A stretch of DNA of 31,821 bases from assembly GCA_963991775.1 (NCBI GenBank), contig CAXDRM010000006.1, positions 1 to 31,821 of the forward strand, given 5' to 3'. The number at the start of each line of letters is the position of its first letter. The stretch's first letter is position 1. The notes beneath the pieces were generated by a model. It saw nothing but the letters and a program-made list of their open reading frames with translations, made no database searches and was not told where the DNA came from. Source of the stretch: CAXDRM01 sp963991775. Its GTDB lineage: Bacteria; Pseudomonadota; Alphaproteobacteria; Rickettsiales; JABIRX01. Made by a program: the position numbers and the translations under genes. Below are positions 6,892 to 16,060 of this stretch, piece after piece.

Positions 6892-9800
6892 AATGATATT
6901 TTTAAATGATTGCCTTCTATAGTAAATTCTTTAGTAGTGCTAAGCTCTTCTGTAAGCGAAAATTCATCAGCTAAAACTTGCTCTTTAATATATGCTTCAA
7001 ATTCAGTAAATGCTGTTTTTAACTCATCAGCTGCAACAACAAGCTTTACCGAGATACGATCAGTAATATCAAAATCTTGCTCTTTACGCTCCTGCTGAAT
7101 AAGACGCACTAAATCACGAGCATAACCTTCATTAATTAAATTAGCTGATAATTCAGTAGCAAGACCAACTAATGCATCTTGCGTGCATAAAGCTTGGAAT
7201 TTTTCTGGATCTTGTGGCGCTAACACCAGTTCAAACTCATCTTTAGCTAGCAAGATACCAGCAACTTCTATTTGACTACCCTGCTTTTGCCATTTGCCTT
7301 GCTTGGCAGCTGGGATAATCTCTTTTACTTTAGCACCATATTTACTGCCTAATAATTTAAAATTTAGATTAAGCTTTAATTCTGCTAAATCTTGATAATC
7401 GGCACGGAACTCAACCTGTTTAACATTTAACTCATCGCAAATTAATTGCTCATAGGCAGATAATTGTTCATAGCCTTTACCAATGATAGTTACCTGGGAT
7501 AAAGGTTGGCGAGTTCTAATATTATTTTTACTTCTAAGCGCATGCGCTGTCGTACAGATATTTCTGACCTTATCCATATCGGCCATAAGCTCAGCTGCTT
7601 GATCAATTTCTGCTACTTCTGGAAAATCTTGCAGATGAACCGAGATCTCATCATCACGATTTATACCTTGATAGATAGTTTCTGCTAAATGAGGAATTAA
7701 TGGTGCTGCTGCACGGAGCACTAAATCTAGAACAGTATAAAGCGTATCATAAGCTGCTTGCTTATGTGCAGTTTTATCACTTTCCCAAAAACGCTCACGA
7801 TTTCTTCTAATATACCAATTATTTAAAATATCGAAAAACTCATCTAAAGCTGCATAAGCATCTGGTAAATTATAATCATCTAGTGCAACTTTAATAGTTT
7901 CAACCGCGTAACGCGCTTTAGCCAAAATATAACGATCCATGAAATATTCTTGGCTTAAAGTAAATTTAGCCTCGCAACTATCGGCATTAGCATAGATACA
8001 AAAGAAATTATAACTATTCCAAATTGGTTTTAATGATAAACGCAGCGCATCGCGAAATACATTACCTTCCTTATCAATATGAAGTTCATTACCACGCATC
8101 ACCGGGCTAGCACCCATAAAATAACGCATTGCATCCGCACCATATTTCTCAAAAATCACTAATGGTGAGGTGTAATTTTTAAGACGCTTAGAAAGTTTTT
8201 GTGCCTGATCATCCAAAATCACCCCATGACAGATACAATTTTTAAAAGGTATCGAATCAAATAAAGCAGTAGATAGCACCATCAAAGTATAAAACCAACC
8301 TCTGGTTTGCGCCGTATATTCTACAATAAAATCTGCTGGAAAATTATTAGTAAAATCTTCATCGCAGGAGAAAGGATAATGTTTTTGCGCATAAGGCATT
8401 GAGCCAGATTCAAACCAACAATCAAGTACATCAGTAACACGACGCATGGTAGATTTACCAGTTGGATCATCTGGGTTAGGACGAGTTAATTCATCAATAA
8501 AAGGACGATGCAAATTATCTGGTTTTACCCCAAAATCGCGGGCAATTTCTGCTAAAGAACCATAAACATCAATACGTGGATATTTAGGATCATCAGAGCG
8601 CCAGACCGGCACAGGGCAACCCCAAAAACGATTACGCGAAATTGACCAATCACGTGCATTCTCCAACCATTTACCAAATAAACCATCTTTAATATGGCCA
8701 GGTATCCAGTTAATTTGTTGATTTAATTCAACCATACGCTCTTTAAAATCAGTAACTTTAACATACCAAGAAGGCATTGCACGATAGATAAGCGGTGTAT
8801 CACTTCTCCAACAATGAGGATAATTATGAAAATATTGTTCAGTACGTAACCAATTACCCTGCTCTTTCAACTTTTTGATGATTGGCACATTTGCTGCAAA
8901 AACTTGCAAACCTTCAAAATCAGTAACTGGAAAAGTAAATTTACCTGCCTCATCAACTGGACATATAGTTGGGATATTTTCTTGCTTACATAATTCTTGG
9001 TCATCTTCACCAAAACCTGGCGCAATATGCACTACACCTGTACCATCTTCAGTGGTTACAAAATCTGCTGCATAGATTTTAAAAGCATTGCTTAAATCAT
9101 ATTGCTGTTCTTGCCCCGCTAAATAATTAAATAATGGCTGATAAGTTAAACCTACTAAATCTTGACCTGTAAATTCTGCAATAATTTCAAGCTCTTCTGT
9201 TTCAGCTAATTCTTTAACATATTTTGCCGCTAATGTTTGCGCTATAATAAAAACCTCATCAGCTTTTTTTACTGCTACATAATTAATTTCTGCCCCTACT
9301 GCTAAAGCTAAATTAGAAGGTAAAGTCCATGGTGTAGTCGTCCATACTAAGATCTTCACTGTAGCATAATCTGCAAGTGCAGCTGGTTTATCTTTTAACT
9401 CAAAATTAAGCGTAACTGCCTTACTTTCTTTTTCACGGTAAGCATTATCTAATCTGGTTTCAAAATTAGAAAGTGGGGTCTGACAGGCCCAAGAATATGG
9501 CATAACGCGTAAATCTTCGTAAATTAAGCCCTTATCATAAAGCTGCTTGAAGGCCCAAATTACTGATTCCATGTAATTAATATCCATAGTTTTGTAGCTA
9601 TTTTTAAAATCTACAAAACGCCCCTGACGGGTGACATATTCTTGCCATTCTTTAGAATATTTCATTACTGACTGGCGGCAAGAATCATTAAATTTTGCAA
9701 TACCAAATTCTTCAATTGCAGTTCTACCTGAGACACCAAGCTCTTTCTCGGTTTCCATCTCGACCGGCAAACCATGTGTATCCCAACCAAAACGACGCAC

Positions 9801-10058
9801 AGTTTTTTGCCCTAACATTGTATGGTAACGCGCGAAAATATCTTTAACAAAACCTGTAAGCAAATGACCATAATGCGGCAAACCATTAGCAAAAGGTGGC
9901 CCATCATAAAAAATATATTCTTTATGTTTGCTATTATCTTTACTCTCAACAGATTTTTTAAAGATGTCATTATCTTGCCAGAATTTTTGCACCTGTTTTT
10001 CAAAAGCTGCTAAATCTGGATTAGGATCAGTTTGCGGATATGCTTTAAAACTCGCCAT
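6879..10058 (-). CDS. ileS: isoleucyl-tRNA synthetase, type 2 (eukaryote/archaeal-like)
   Basis: IleRS charges tRNA-Ile with isoleucine. The 1059-residue length, the HIGH-class motif in the form HYGH (62-65, in GLPHYGHLLTG) and the KMSKS-class motif in the form KLSKR (621-625, followed by LKNY) place it in the long type 2 group. That group includes eukaryotic cytosolic enzymes, Rickettsia and Chlamydia IleRS and the mupirocin-resistant MupA. The CP1 editing domain (about 200-420) has WTTTPWTLPSNL and the class I signature GWDTHGLPVE lies at 91-100. It starts at ATG 10058, six bases after lptF, and overlaps gpsA. Confidence 0.97.
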   Translation of the reverse strand: MASFKAYPQTDPNPDLAAFEKQVQKFWQDNDIFKKSVESKDNSKHKEYIFYDGPPFANGLPHYGHLLTGFVKDIFARYHTMLGQKTVRRFGWDTHGLPVEMETEKELGVSGRTAIEEFGIAKFNDSCRQSVMKYSKEWQEYVTRQGRFVDFKNSYKTMDINYMESVIWAFKQLYDKGLIYEDLRVMPYSWACQTPLSNFETRLDNAYREKESKAVTLNFELKDKPAALADYATVKILVWTTTPWTLPSNLALAVGAEINYVAVKKADEVFIIAQTLAAKYVKELAETEELEIIAEFTGQDLVGLTYQPLFNYLAGQEQQYDLSNAFKIYAADFVTTEDGTGVVHIAPGFGEDDQELCKQENIPTICPVDEAGKFTFPVTDFEGLQVFAANVPIIKKLKEQGNWLRTEQYFHNYPHCWRSDTPLIYRAMPSWYVKVTDFKERMVELNQQINWIPGHIKDGLFGKWLENARDWSISRNRFWGCPVPVWRSDDPKYPRIDVYGSLAEIARDFGVKPDNLHRPFIDELTRPNPDDPTGKSTMRRVTDVLDCWFESGSMPYAQKHYPFSCDEDFTNNFPADFIVEYTAQTRGWFYTLMVLSTALFDSIPFKNCICHGVILDDQAQKLSKRLKNYTSPLVIFEKYGADAMRYFMGASPVMRGNELHIDKEGNVFRDALRLSLKPIWNSYNFFCIYANADSCEAKFTLSQEYFMDRYILAKARYAVETIKVALDDYNLPDAYAALDEFFDILNNWYIRRNRERFWESDKTAHKQAAYDTLYTVLDLVLRAAAPLIPHLAETIYQGINRDDEISVHLQDFPEVAEIDQAAELMADMDKVRNICTTAHALRSKNNIRTRQPLSQVTIIGKGYEQLSAYEQLICDELNVKQVEFRADYQDLAELKLNLNFKLLGSKYGAKVKEIIPAAKQGKWQKQGSQIEVAGILLAKDEFELVLAPQDPEKFQALCTQDALVGLATELSANLINEGYARDLVRLIQQERKEQDFDITDRISVKLVVAADELKTAFTEFEAYIKEQVLADEFSLTEELSTTKEFTIEGNHLKISLCKN

Positions 10059-10064
10059 AGTTAT

Positions 10065-11159
10065 TTATGAAAATTTTCTAAAATTGATTAGATTAACTAA
10101 TAGTAAAATTGCAAGGAGTGTAAGCATATAAAGATATATGACAAATACAAGCTCTATTCGTGAGAAGATCAAGCCTTTCAGCAAGAAGAAACCGCCAATA
10201 AATATTAAAGCTGCAACACTTGCATAAATATTTTGTAGCATCACCCCTTTTCTACTAAATGACCCAAATAATAAACTAGTTACTGCAAGTATAGTAAGCA
10301 ACAAACAAAAGACTGGCCAGATGATACGCTGTATCTCTTCTGAGATCAGCTCAGCTTTACTATATTTATCGCTAAAGTTTGCATTATTTAGCTCGGTTAA
10401 ATAAATTTGATTGAGCTTATTATATTCAGTGGTGATTTGTTCTTCTTCAGCAAAAAAATCTAGGTCAGTGAGATAATCAGTAAAATTCAACACACTGTTT
10501 AATTCACCATTACTCGCAAAAAGCATTCTTTGGCCATTTTGCAAGGCAAGCAAGAGCTTGCCTGATTGTTTAATAAGACTAGCCTCTTTGGCATGAATCA
10601 CTAAACTCTCATTAGCTTCTAAAGGCTGTTGAATAGTGACATTATTTAAGATTCCTTGACTATTTTTACTCTCCACATAGATGGTAATACCATCTGAGAC
10701 CTCATTAAATTCTCCAACTTTAACGGCAGATATTAATAAATCATTAGCCAGTTCAGTTTTTAAATCGGCAATTTTACGCATTGCATATGGTGAGCCAGCA
10801 GCAGTTAATAAAAAATTAACCAACCAAATTAAAGCAGCAGCTCCAGCCAGGGGTTTAATAATTTGTAGTTTATTTAAACCAGCAGCTTTCAGAATAAATA
10901 ATTCACGTGATTGATAAAAAACATTGATAGTAATTAAAGCCGCAATAAAACAAATAAAAGGCAATAAAAACTCAACCAAACGTGGCAATAGCAAAATAGT
11001 TAGCAATAAAAAATCTGTAATGGGCATGTTACGCTCAGTGATAAAATCCACAAATTTTACAATACGCGTTAACCAAATAATTCCGGTTAAAATAAATAAG
11101 GTGGTAAAGAAATAAGAAAAAAACTTTCTAATTATGTAAAGATTTAAACTATTTAACAT
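10065..11159 (-). CDS. lptF: LptF/LptG-family permease, lipopolysaccharide or envelope export (LptF-like)
   Basis: This 364-residue inner-membrane protein fits the LptF/LptG (YjgP/YjgQ) family. It has transmembrane helices near residues 10-30, 50-80 and 95-120, a periplasmic beta-rich domain (about 130-265), then three helices near the C-terminus. The N-terminal IIRKFFSYFF and cytoplasmic ELFILKAAGLNKLQIIKP are typical. LptF and LptG form the channel of the LptB2FG transporter that extracts lipopolysaccharide. The assignment as LptF rather than LptG is tentative, as no partner gene is present here. It overlaps panC by 7 bases and is followed by ileS. Confidence 0.87.
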   Translation of the reverse strand: MLNSLNLYIIRKFFSYFFTTLFILTGIIWLTRIVKFVDFITERNMPITDFLLLTILLLPRLVEFLLPFICFIAALITINVFYQSRELFILKAAGLNKLQIIKPLAGAAALIWLVNFLLTAAGSPYAMRKIADLKTELANDLLISAVKVGEFNEVSDGITIYVESKNSQGILNNVTIQQPLEANESLVIHAKEASLIKQSGKLLLALQNGQRMLFASNGELNSVLNFTDYLTDLDFFAEEEQITTEYNKLNQIYLTELNNANFSDKYSKAELISEEIQRIIWPVFCLLLTILAVTSLLFGSFSRKGVMLQNIYASVAALIFIGGFFLLKGLIFSRIELVFVIYLYMLTLLAILLLVNLINFRKFS

Positions 11160-11989
11160 AACTCTAAATTATCAATTAACCTTACCTCACCCAAATAAGC
11201 TGCCACAAAAATTCTGGCAGTTTGGTAATTATCATGCGTCACTTTACCTAAATCTGCTGCAAGAACTTCTAAATAATCTATTTTTGTAAAGCCTAAACAT
11301 AGCAAATTTTCCTGCGCTGTTGCAAGCAATTGCGTCAAATTAGCTAAATCAGTAAAATCATTTTTTATTTTAGACAAGCTTTTATAAAGCTGCGGAGCAA
11401 TTTCAAGCTGCTCTTTACTTAGATTCAAATTACGTGAAGATTTAGCAAGACCAGATTCTTCTCGTATTGTGGGCACTCCTACAACCTCGATTGAAAAATT
11501 TAAATCTTGTACCAAAGTTTTTACTAAAAAATATTGTTGATAATCTTTTAAGCCCAACAAGACAAAATCTGGATTTAAAATATTAAAAAACTTGGTAAGC
11601 ACTAAAGCCACACCATCCAGATGTCCTGGTCGGGTTTTGCCGCAAAGCATCTCATTAAAATATGCTAAATTAATTTTTGTTTTAAAATTAGCGGGATAAA
11701 AATCTGCTGCATCAGGAACTAAAATAAAATCAACATTAAGTTCTGCTAATAATTTAGTATCAGTTGCTAGCTGATTAGGGTAAGAGTTAAAATCAACTAT
11801 ACGCTCAAATTGTTTAGGGTTAACAAAAATTGACACTACCACAATATCAGCGAGCTTTTTTGCCTCTTTTACCAAAGCTAAATGCCCTGCATGCAAGGCA
11901 CCCATAGTTGGCACAAAAGCAATTTTACTCTTTGCTTTTAGCACTTTTAATTTTGCATTAATTTCTGTAAGATCGCGAACCAATTCCAT
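11153..11989 (-). CDS. panC: pantothenate synthetase
   Basis: PanC joins pantoate and beta-alanine with ATP to make pantothenate, the vitamin B5 precursor of coenzyme A. The 278-residue protein shows VPTMGALHAGHLALV with the ATP-binding HxGH at 33-36, then SIFVNPKQF, GLKDYQQYFLVK and SGLAKSSRNLNLS, all family motifs. It is the first gene of the minus-strand run and overlaps lptF by 7 bases. Only 14 bases separate its start from the divergent zapE start. No panB or panD is in the window, so the pathway's completeness here is unknown. Confidence 0.96.
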   Translation of the reverse strand: MELVRDLTEINAKLKVLKAKSKIAFVPTMGALHAGHLALVKEAKKLADIVVVSIFVNPKQFERIVDFNSYPNQLATDTKLLAELNVDFILVPDAADFYPANFKTKINLAYFNEMLCGKTRPGHLDGVALVLTKFFNILNPDFVLLGLKDYQQYFLVKTLVQDLNFSIEVVGVPTIREESGLAKSSRNLNLSKEQLEIAPQLYKSLSKIKNDFTDLANLTQLLATAQENLLCLGFTKIDYLEVLAADLGKVTHDNYQTARIFVAAYLGEVRLIDNLELC

Positions 11990-12003
11990 AAATTAACTCT
12001 AAG

Positions 12004-13047
12004 ATGAAACTGCAAGCAGCATATAATAAGCTGATCAAAACTGAAACTATTTTATCAGATCCTGCCCAGCAAGAATTAATTCAACTACTTGATAAATTAC
12101 GAGAACATCTTGAGCAAAAATCTTCTTGGCTTTTTGCTAAGAAATTTGAGAATTTTGGTTATTATATTTTTGGTGATGTAGGTCGAGGCAAATCTTTTTT
12201 GATGCAGCTTTTTTATGATAATTGTAACTGCCCTAAAAAGCGTATTCATTTTCATGAATTTATGAGCGAGATACATCGTAAATTACATCACTTACGCAAA
12301 ACTAAACCTAATCTTTCTGACCCTCTAAAAACTATAGCACATGCATATGCTAAGGAAATAAAACTACTCTGCTTTGATGAATTTCAGGTAACTGATGTAG
12401 CTGATGCGATGATTTTAGAAAGATTATTTCGCTTACTTTTTAAACATAAGATTTTTATTGTGACTACCTCTAATCGCCATCCTAGTGAGTTATATCTTGG
12501 TGGTTTGCAACGCGAAAAATATTTAGAATTTGTCGAATTTCTAACTAGTAAATTAGCTATATTTTCACTTGATGGGCAGCAAGATTATCGTCATTTAAAA
12601 GTAGCTAATTTAGCCAAAAAATATCTTTACCCTCTTAATAAAAAAAATCAGCAAAAAATCTCTGAGATCTTTGCTGATCTTACTGGCAACTCCAAAACCT
12701 CTGAACATCCTATCAAAGTGTTAGGCAGAGAAATTATTATTAAAGAAGCCGCTTCTAGCTGCGCTTATATTGATTTTAATGAATTTTGTAAAAAGCCTTA
12801 TGCTAGTAATGATTTTCAGGCAATTGCTAATGAATTTAGCACCATCTTTATTACCAACATACCAAAACTCAGTAGTAATGAGCGTGATTATGCTAAGCGC
12901 TTTGTTAATCTGATTGATATTATTTATGACAAGCAGCTTGATGTAATTTTTTATGCTGATTGTCTACCAGAAGAAATCTATCAAAGCGGCAAAGGCAAAT
13001 TTGAATTCGCCCGCACTGTTTCAAGGATTACTGAATTATCTGCTTAG
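12004..13047 (+). CDS. zapE: AFG1-family ATPase, cell division protein ZapE
   Basis: ZapE is an AAA-type ATPase of the AFG1/LACE1 family, linked in E. coli to Z-ring function under stress and in mitochondria to respiratory-complex quality control. The 347-residue protein has Walker A GDVGRGKS (57-64), the family signature RIHFHEFMSEIHRKLH, Walker B LLCFDEFQVTD (121-131) and the sensor-1 segment TTSNRHPSELY. It starts at ATG 12004; the N-terminal AAYNKLIKTETILSDPAQ fits family starts. It is divergent from panC with a 14-base gap, so its promoter must lie in the panC coding region. Confidence 0.95.
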   Translation: MKLQAAYNKLIKTETILSDPAQQELIQLLDKLREHLEQKSSWLFAKKFENFGYYIFGDVGRGKSFLMQLFYDNCNCPKKRIHFHEFMSEIHRKLHHLRKTKPNLSDPLKTIAHAYAKEIKLLCFDEFQVTDVADAMILERLFRLLFKHKIFIVTTSNRHPSELYLGGLQREKYLEFVEFLTSKLAIFSLDGQQDYRHLKVANLAKKYLYPLNKKNQQKISEIFADLTGNSKTSEHPIKVLGREIIIKEAASSCAYIDFNEFCKKPYASNDFQAIANEFSTIFITNIPKLSSNERDYAKRFVNLIDIIYDKQLDVIFYADCLPEEIYQSGKGKFEFARTVSRITELSA

Positions 13048-13066
13048 ATAGTTTATAAAAAACATC

Positions 13067-13095
13067 TTGTATCAACCCTAAAAAAATGCTATAAT
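13067..13095 (+). promoter_or_regulatory. sigma-70 type promoter for the orphan gene
   Basis: TTGTAT (13067-13072), a 17-base spacer and TATAAT (13090-13095) form a near-consensus promoter. It sits just before the AAGGAG ribosome site and ATG 13121. This is one of the best promoter matches seen in the window. Confidence 0.75.
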
Positions 13096-13120
13096 ATAGC
13101 AATTGAATAAAGGAGCAATC

Positions 13121-13987
13121 ATGTCTAGAGCAAAATATATTAGAAAAGCTGCACCAAATATAAAACATGATATATTGAATGTTAATCGAAACGTAAAAGA
13201 TTTTATTGCTGAACAAACCACATATACTGAACATGAGTTTCTTTTATCATTTCCACATGCTCTTAAAAGATTTTGTCCAACTACTTTTGCTGCGCTAGAT
13301 AGCGAATGTCGATATAAAACCAATCAAAATATAACTTTTTATTTTTATGAGAATTTCTCAGAAATTATTAATCTCATCTCAAAAGAAAATATCTTTTCTA
13401 AGGCTGAATTAGAAATAGCAAATGATATTCAAAAATTTATTACTATTCCCACCAATCAAGATCGCATAATTAAAATTGGCCATGATAGATCACAATATTA
13501 TATTTCAGAAATATCTGCAATGTATAGAGATAACATCTTAATAATAGGCAATATCATAGAAAATGGATCTGATTTTGCGGATAAACATCGCTATTTTTTA
13601 ACATTGAGCCATAGCCCACAACAACATAGTTATCAATTGGCATTTCATGATTCAATATCAAATCAAACTCTTGAACAACCAAGAATCAATACCACGACTG
13701 GATCATATTTATTCAATAACAGTACTGACGAGCTATATATTAGAAACAATCAAAATCATGGTATAAATGCTAAAGTAACAAGAGCAGCTGATCCCAATTT
13801 TGACGTTATCAATCCGATGCATTTTTTAGGTTATATTTTATCTTTAGATACAACATATCAGGATATTTGCTTAACCTGCACAGATGCTGGTCAATATTTA
13901 CCAATACTAACTGAGGAACAGCGACAAAGATTAACACAAAATATTTCACGTACATTTGGTAATGTGCAAACCCCTAATATACCATAA
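13121..13987 (+). CDS. unrecognised protein, orphan gene
   Basis: I do not recognise this 288-residue protein. The start is ATG 13121, preceded five bases away by a perfect AAGGAG ribosome site; an upstream TTG at 13103 is in frame but has no such signal. The protein is rich in Asn, Gln, Ile, Tyr and His. It has no signal peptide, clear transmembrane segment, P-loop or ankyrin-like repeat. The middle is strand-like (DNILIIGNIIENG, HRYFLTLSH) and there is a His- and Gln-rich stretch (SHSPQQHSYQLAFHD). It has its own strong promoter and lies alone between two housekeeping genes. It could be a lineage-specific or secreted host-interaction protein, but nothing in the sequence proves that. Confidence 0.85.
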   Translation: MSRAKYIRKAAPNIKHDILNVNRNVKDFIAEQTTYTEHEFLLSFPHALKRFCPTTFAALDSECRYKTNQNITFYFYENFSEIINLISKENIFSKAELEIANDIQKFITIPTNQDRIIKIGHDRSQYYISEISAMYRDNILIIGNIIENGSDFADKHRYFLTLSHSPQQHSYQLAFHDSISNQTLEQPRINTTTGSYLFNNSTDELYIRNNQNHGINAKVTRAADPNFDVINPMHFLGYILSLDTTYQDICLTCTDAGQYLPILTEEQRQRLTQNISRTFGNVQTPNIP

Positions 13988-14046
13988 ACAAATTGCCCCT
14001 TTATAATTTTTTGTTATATTCATTTCGAACTAAAATTTTAATAATC

Positions 14047-14997
14047 ATGACAAAAAAAATAGCTTTAGTGTTTCCTGGTCAAGGGTCACAGAAAGTGGGT
14101 ATGGGTAAAAATTTTTATGATAATTTCTTAGAAGCAAAAGAGGTGTTTCAAGAAGTTGATGAGGTTTTAAAACAAAATCTTGCCCAGCTAATTTTTTCTG
14201 GCGAACAAGCAGAGCTTACTAAAACAGAAAATGCCCAACCTGCTTTAATGGCTGTGTCACTAGCTATGGTTAAAGTATTAAATAAATTATCAGGTAAAAA
14301 TATTGTAGATTATACTGCTTATGTAGCAGGTCATTCTCTTGGTGAATATTCGGCACTGGCTGCAGCTGATGCTTTAACTATTAAAGATTGCGCTGCCCTA
14401 TTACAAGTTAGAGGTACTGCTATGCGTGATGCTGGTAATAAAACTAGCGGTGCAATGGCGGCAGTAATTGGTGTTGATACCGTAACAGCCCAAAAAATTA
14501 CTGAACAAGCTGCCCAAGGCGATATTTGTCAAATTGCCAATGATAATTCTATTGGCCAAATTGTAATTAGTGGACATAAAAGCGCTATCCATCGTGCTGT
14601 TACTATTGGTAAAGAATTAGGCGCCAAAAAAGTGATACCACTTCCAGTAAGTGGTGCTTTTCATTCTGAGCTTGTCGCTGAGGCTGCAGCTAAGGTGGAA
14701 GCTAAATTAGCAGAAATTGAGCTTACCTCTCCAACTGTGCCAGTAATTAGCAATGTTACAGCTGCAGCAGTTTCTGAGACTAGTGAAATTAAAAATCTTT
14801 TAGTAAAGCAAGTTACTTCGGCGGTGCGTTTTCGTGAATCAGTTGAAAATCTAAAAAAATTAGGTGTAACTGATATTATCGAAATTGGCGCAGGTAATGT
14901 ATTAACAGGTCTAGTAAAACGTATTGATCCAGAAATTACTTTAGCAAATATCCGCGAACCAGAAGAGCTTGAAACTTTTATCAAGGATTACTTATAA
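14047..14997 (+). CDS. fabD: malonyl-CoA:ACP transacylase
   Basis: FabD moves malonyl groups from coenzyme A to acyl carrier protein, supplying fatty-acid elongation. From ATG 14047 the protein has 316 residues, normal for the family, and begins MTKKIALVFPGQGSQ. An in-frame TTG at 13993 would add 18 unrelated residues and is rejected. The active-site serine is S97 in GHSLGE (95-100) and the catalytic histidine is H206 in GAFHSEL. The QXXP-like ENAQPALMA lies near 61-69. The transporter gene follows after 8 bases. Confidence 0.97.
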   Translation: MTKKIALVFPGQGSQKVGMGKNFYDNFLEAKEVFQEVDEVLKQNLAQLIFSGEQAELTKTENAQPALMAVSLAMVKVLNKLSGKNIVDYTAYVAGHSLGEYSALAAADALTIKDCAALLQVRGTAMRDAGNKTSGAMAAVIGVDTVTAQKITEQAAQGDICQIANDNSIGQIVISGHKSAIHRAVTIGKELGAKKVIPLPVSGAFHSELVAEAAAKVEAKLAEIELTSPTVPVISNVTAAAVSETSEIKNLLVKQVTSAVRFRESVENLKKLGVTDIIEIGAGNVLTGLVKRIDPEITLANIREPEELETFIKDYL

Positions 14998-15005
14998 ATA
15001 TAATT

Positions 15006-15854
15006 ATGGAATATCACGAAGGAGTTAAACATATTATTATCAGCTCTTTCTGGATATCTATAATGCTCTGCTTAGTGCGTTACCTTTCAACTGATTATAA
15101 TGCCTATATCATAGTTTTTTGGCGTTGCTTTTTTGCGCTAATTTTTATGTTTCCTTGGTTACTTAAAAATGGGGTAAAGGCAATTAAGACAGATAAAATG
15201 TCGCTTTATATTTTACGTGCTTTTATAGGCATAATTGCCATGCTCTTATGGTTTTATGCACTTGGTATTATGCCCTTACCTCAGGCTACTGCTCTTAGTT
15301 TTACTGCACCAATTTTCTCAGCGATTTTAGCTTATCTTATTCTTAAAGAAAAAACTGGCAGCGGCAATATTGCGGCAATCTTTATTGGCTTCATAGGTGC
15401 TTTAGTAATTATTCGTCCAGGCTTTAGTGATTATGATGTAGCTGCTTTTATAGTTTTACTTTCCACCTCATTATGGTCAATTGCTTCAATTATTATTAAA
15501 AAACTTAGTGATACTGAAAAGCCTTTAGCTATTACATTTTATATGGCTTTAATGATGACTCCGCTTAGTTTTATTTTTGCCTTATTTAATTGGCAGAGTG
15601 TGGCAAATATTGATTTTATCTGGTTAGCATTAGTGGGCCTTACTTCTAATTTAGCTCATACCTCATTATCTGCTGCTATGAGCAAAACTGAACTTACTAA
15701 TATTTTACCTTTTGATTTCACGCGTTTGGTTTTTATTAGTATCATGGCTTATATTTTCTTTGGTGATCATACTGAAATTTTAGATATAGTCGGTTCACTC
15801 ATCATCATCACTAGTAGCGTTTATATCGCTAAGCATAAATCTAGATCTGCATAA
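15006..15854 (+). CDS. EamA/DMT-family inner-membrane transporter
   Basis: The 282-residue protein is almost wholly hydrophobic and shows about ten transmembrane helices in two EamA repeats, one roughly 1-135 and the other 145-280. Conserved features include RAFIGIIAMLLWFYALGIMPLPQATALSFTAPIFSAILAYLIL and LVIIRPGF at the end of repeat one. The drug/metabolite transporter superfamily includes many rickettsial metabolite importers such as S-adenosylmethionine carriers, but the substrate cannot be read from sequence. It starts 8 bases after fabD and is followed by a repeat-filled gap. Confidence 0.88.
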   Translation: MEYHEGVKHIIISSFWISIMLCLVRYLSTDYNAYIIVFWRCFFALIFMFPWLLKNGVKAIKTDKMSLYILRAFIGIIAMLLWFYALGIMPLPQATALSFTAPIFSAILAYLILKEKTGSGNIAAIFIGFIGALVIIRPGFSDYDVAAFIVLLSTSLWSIASIIIKKLSDTEKPLAITFYMALMMTPLSFIFALFNWQSVANIDFIWLALVGLTSNLAHTSLSAAMSKTELTNILPFDFTRLVFISIMAYIFFGDHTEILDIVGSLIIITSSVYIAKHKSRSA

Positions 15855-15975
15855 CTTACTCACAATTAAATAAAGTTCGAAGTTTCGAACCTACATTTCC
15901 GTACGAAGCTAAAGCTTCTACTCAGCAAAGCACTCAATGATCTAAAAGGCTATGGACACAAAAAAATTTCGTTTA
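15855..15975. other. intergenic DNA before the repeat block
   Basis: This is the first part of the 586-base gap between the transporter and lolD. It contains the short palindrome GTTCGAAGTTTCGAAC at about 15884-15889 onwards and otherwise no convincing ORF, tRNA or promoter. The rest of the gap, to 16440, is taken up by the three repeat elements listed next. Confidence 0.5.
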
Positions 15976-16037
15976 TATTCATCTTGGCCTTCGGCCATTG
16001 CTGCGCTATCGCTTGCAAGCTCAGGCACCGATGAATA
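15976..16037. repeat. 62-bp palindromic element related to an inverted copy at 26493-26580
   Basis: The arms TATTCATC (15976-15983) and GATGAATA (16030-16037) enclose a GC-rich core with the hairpin TGGCC/GGCCA and the perfect palindrome GCTTGCAAGC (16011-16020). The core, including ATTGCTGC and TTGCAAGCTCAGG, recurs in the opposite orientation at 26540-26580. Two relaxed minus-strand ORFs cover this region, but the repeat explains them. Confidence 0.65.
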
Positions 16038-16060
16038 GTGGCACCAAAAAATTTTTTGAG

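Noticed and set aside
13028..13323. Minus-strand ORFs opposite the orphan gene start
   Set aside because: They cross a near-consensus plus-strand promoter and ribosome site and have no start signals of their own.
13993..14046. TTG-initiated N-terminal extension of fabD
   Set aside because: The added residues are not part of the family, and ATG 14047 gives the standard start.
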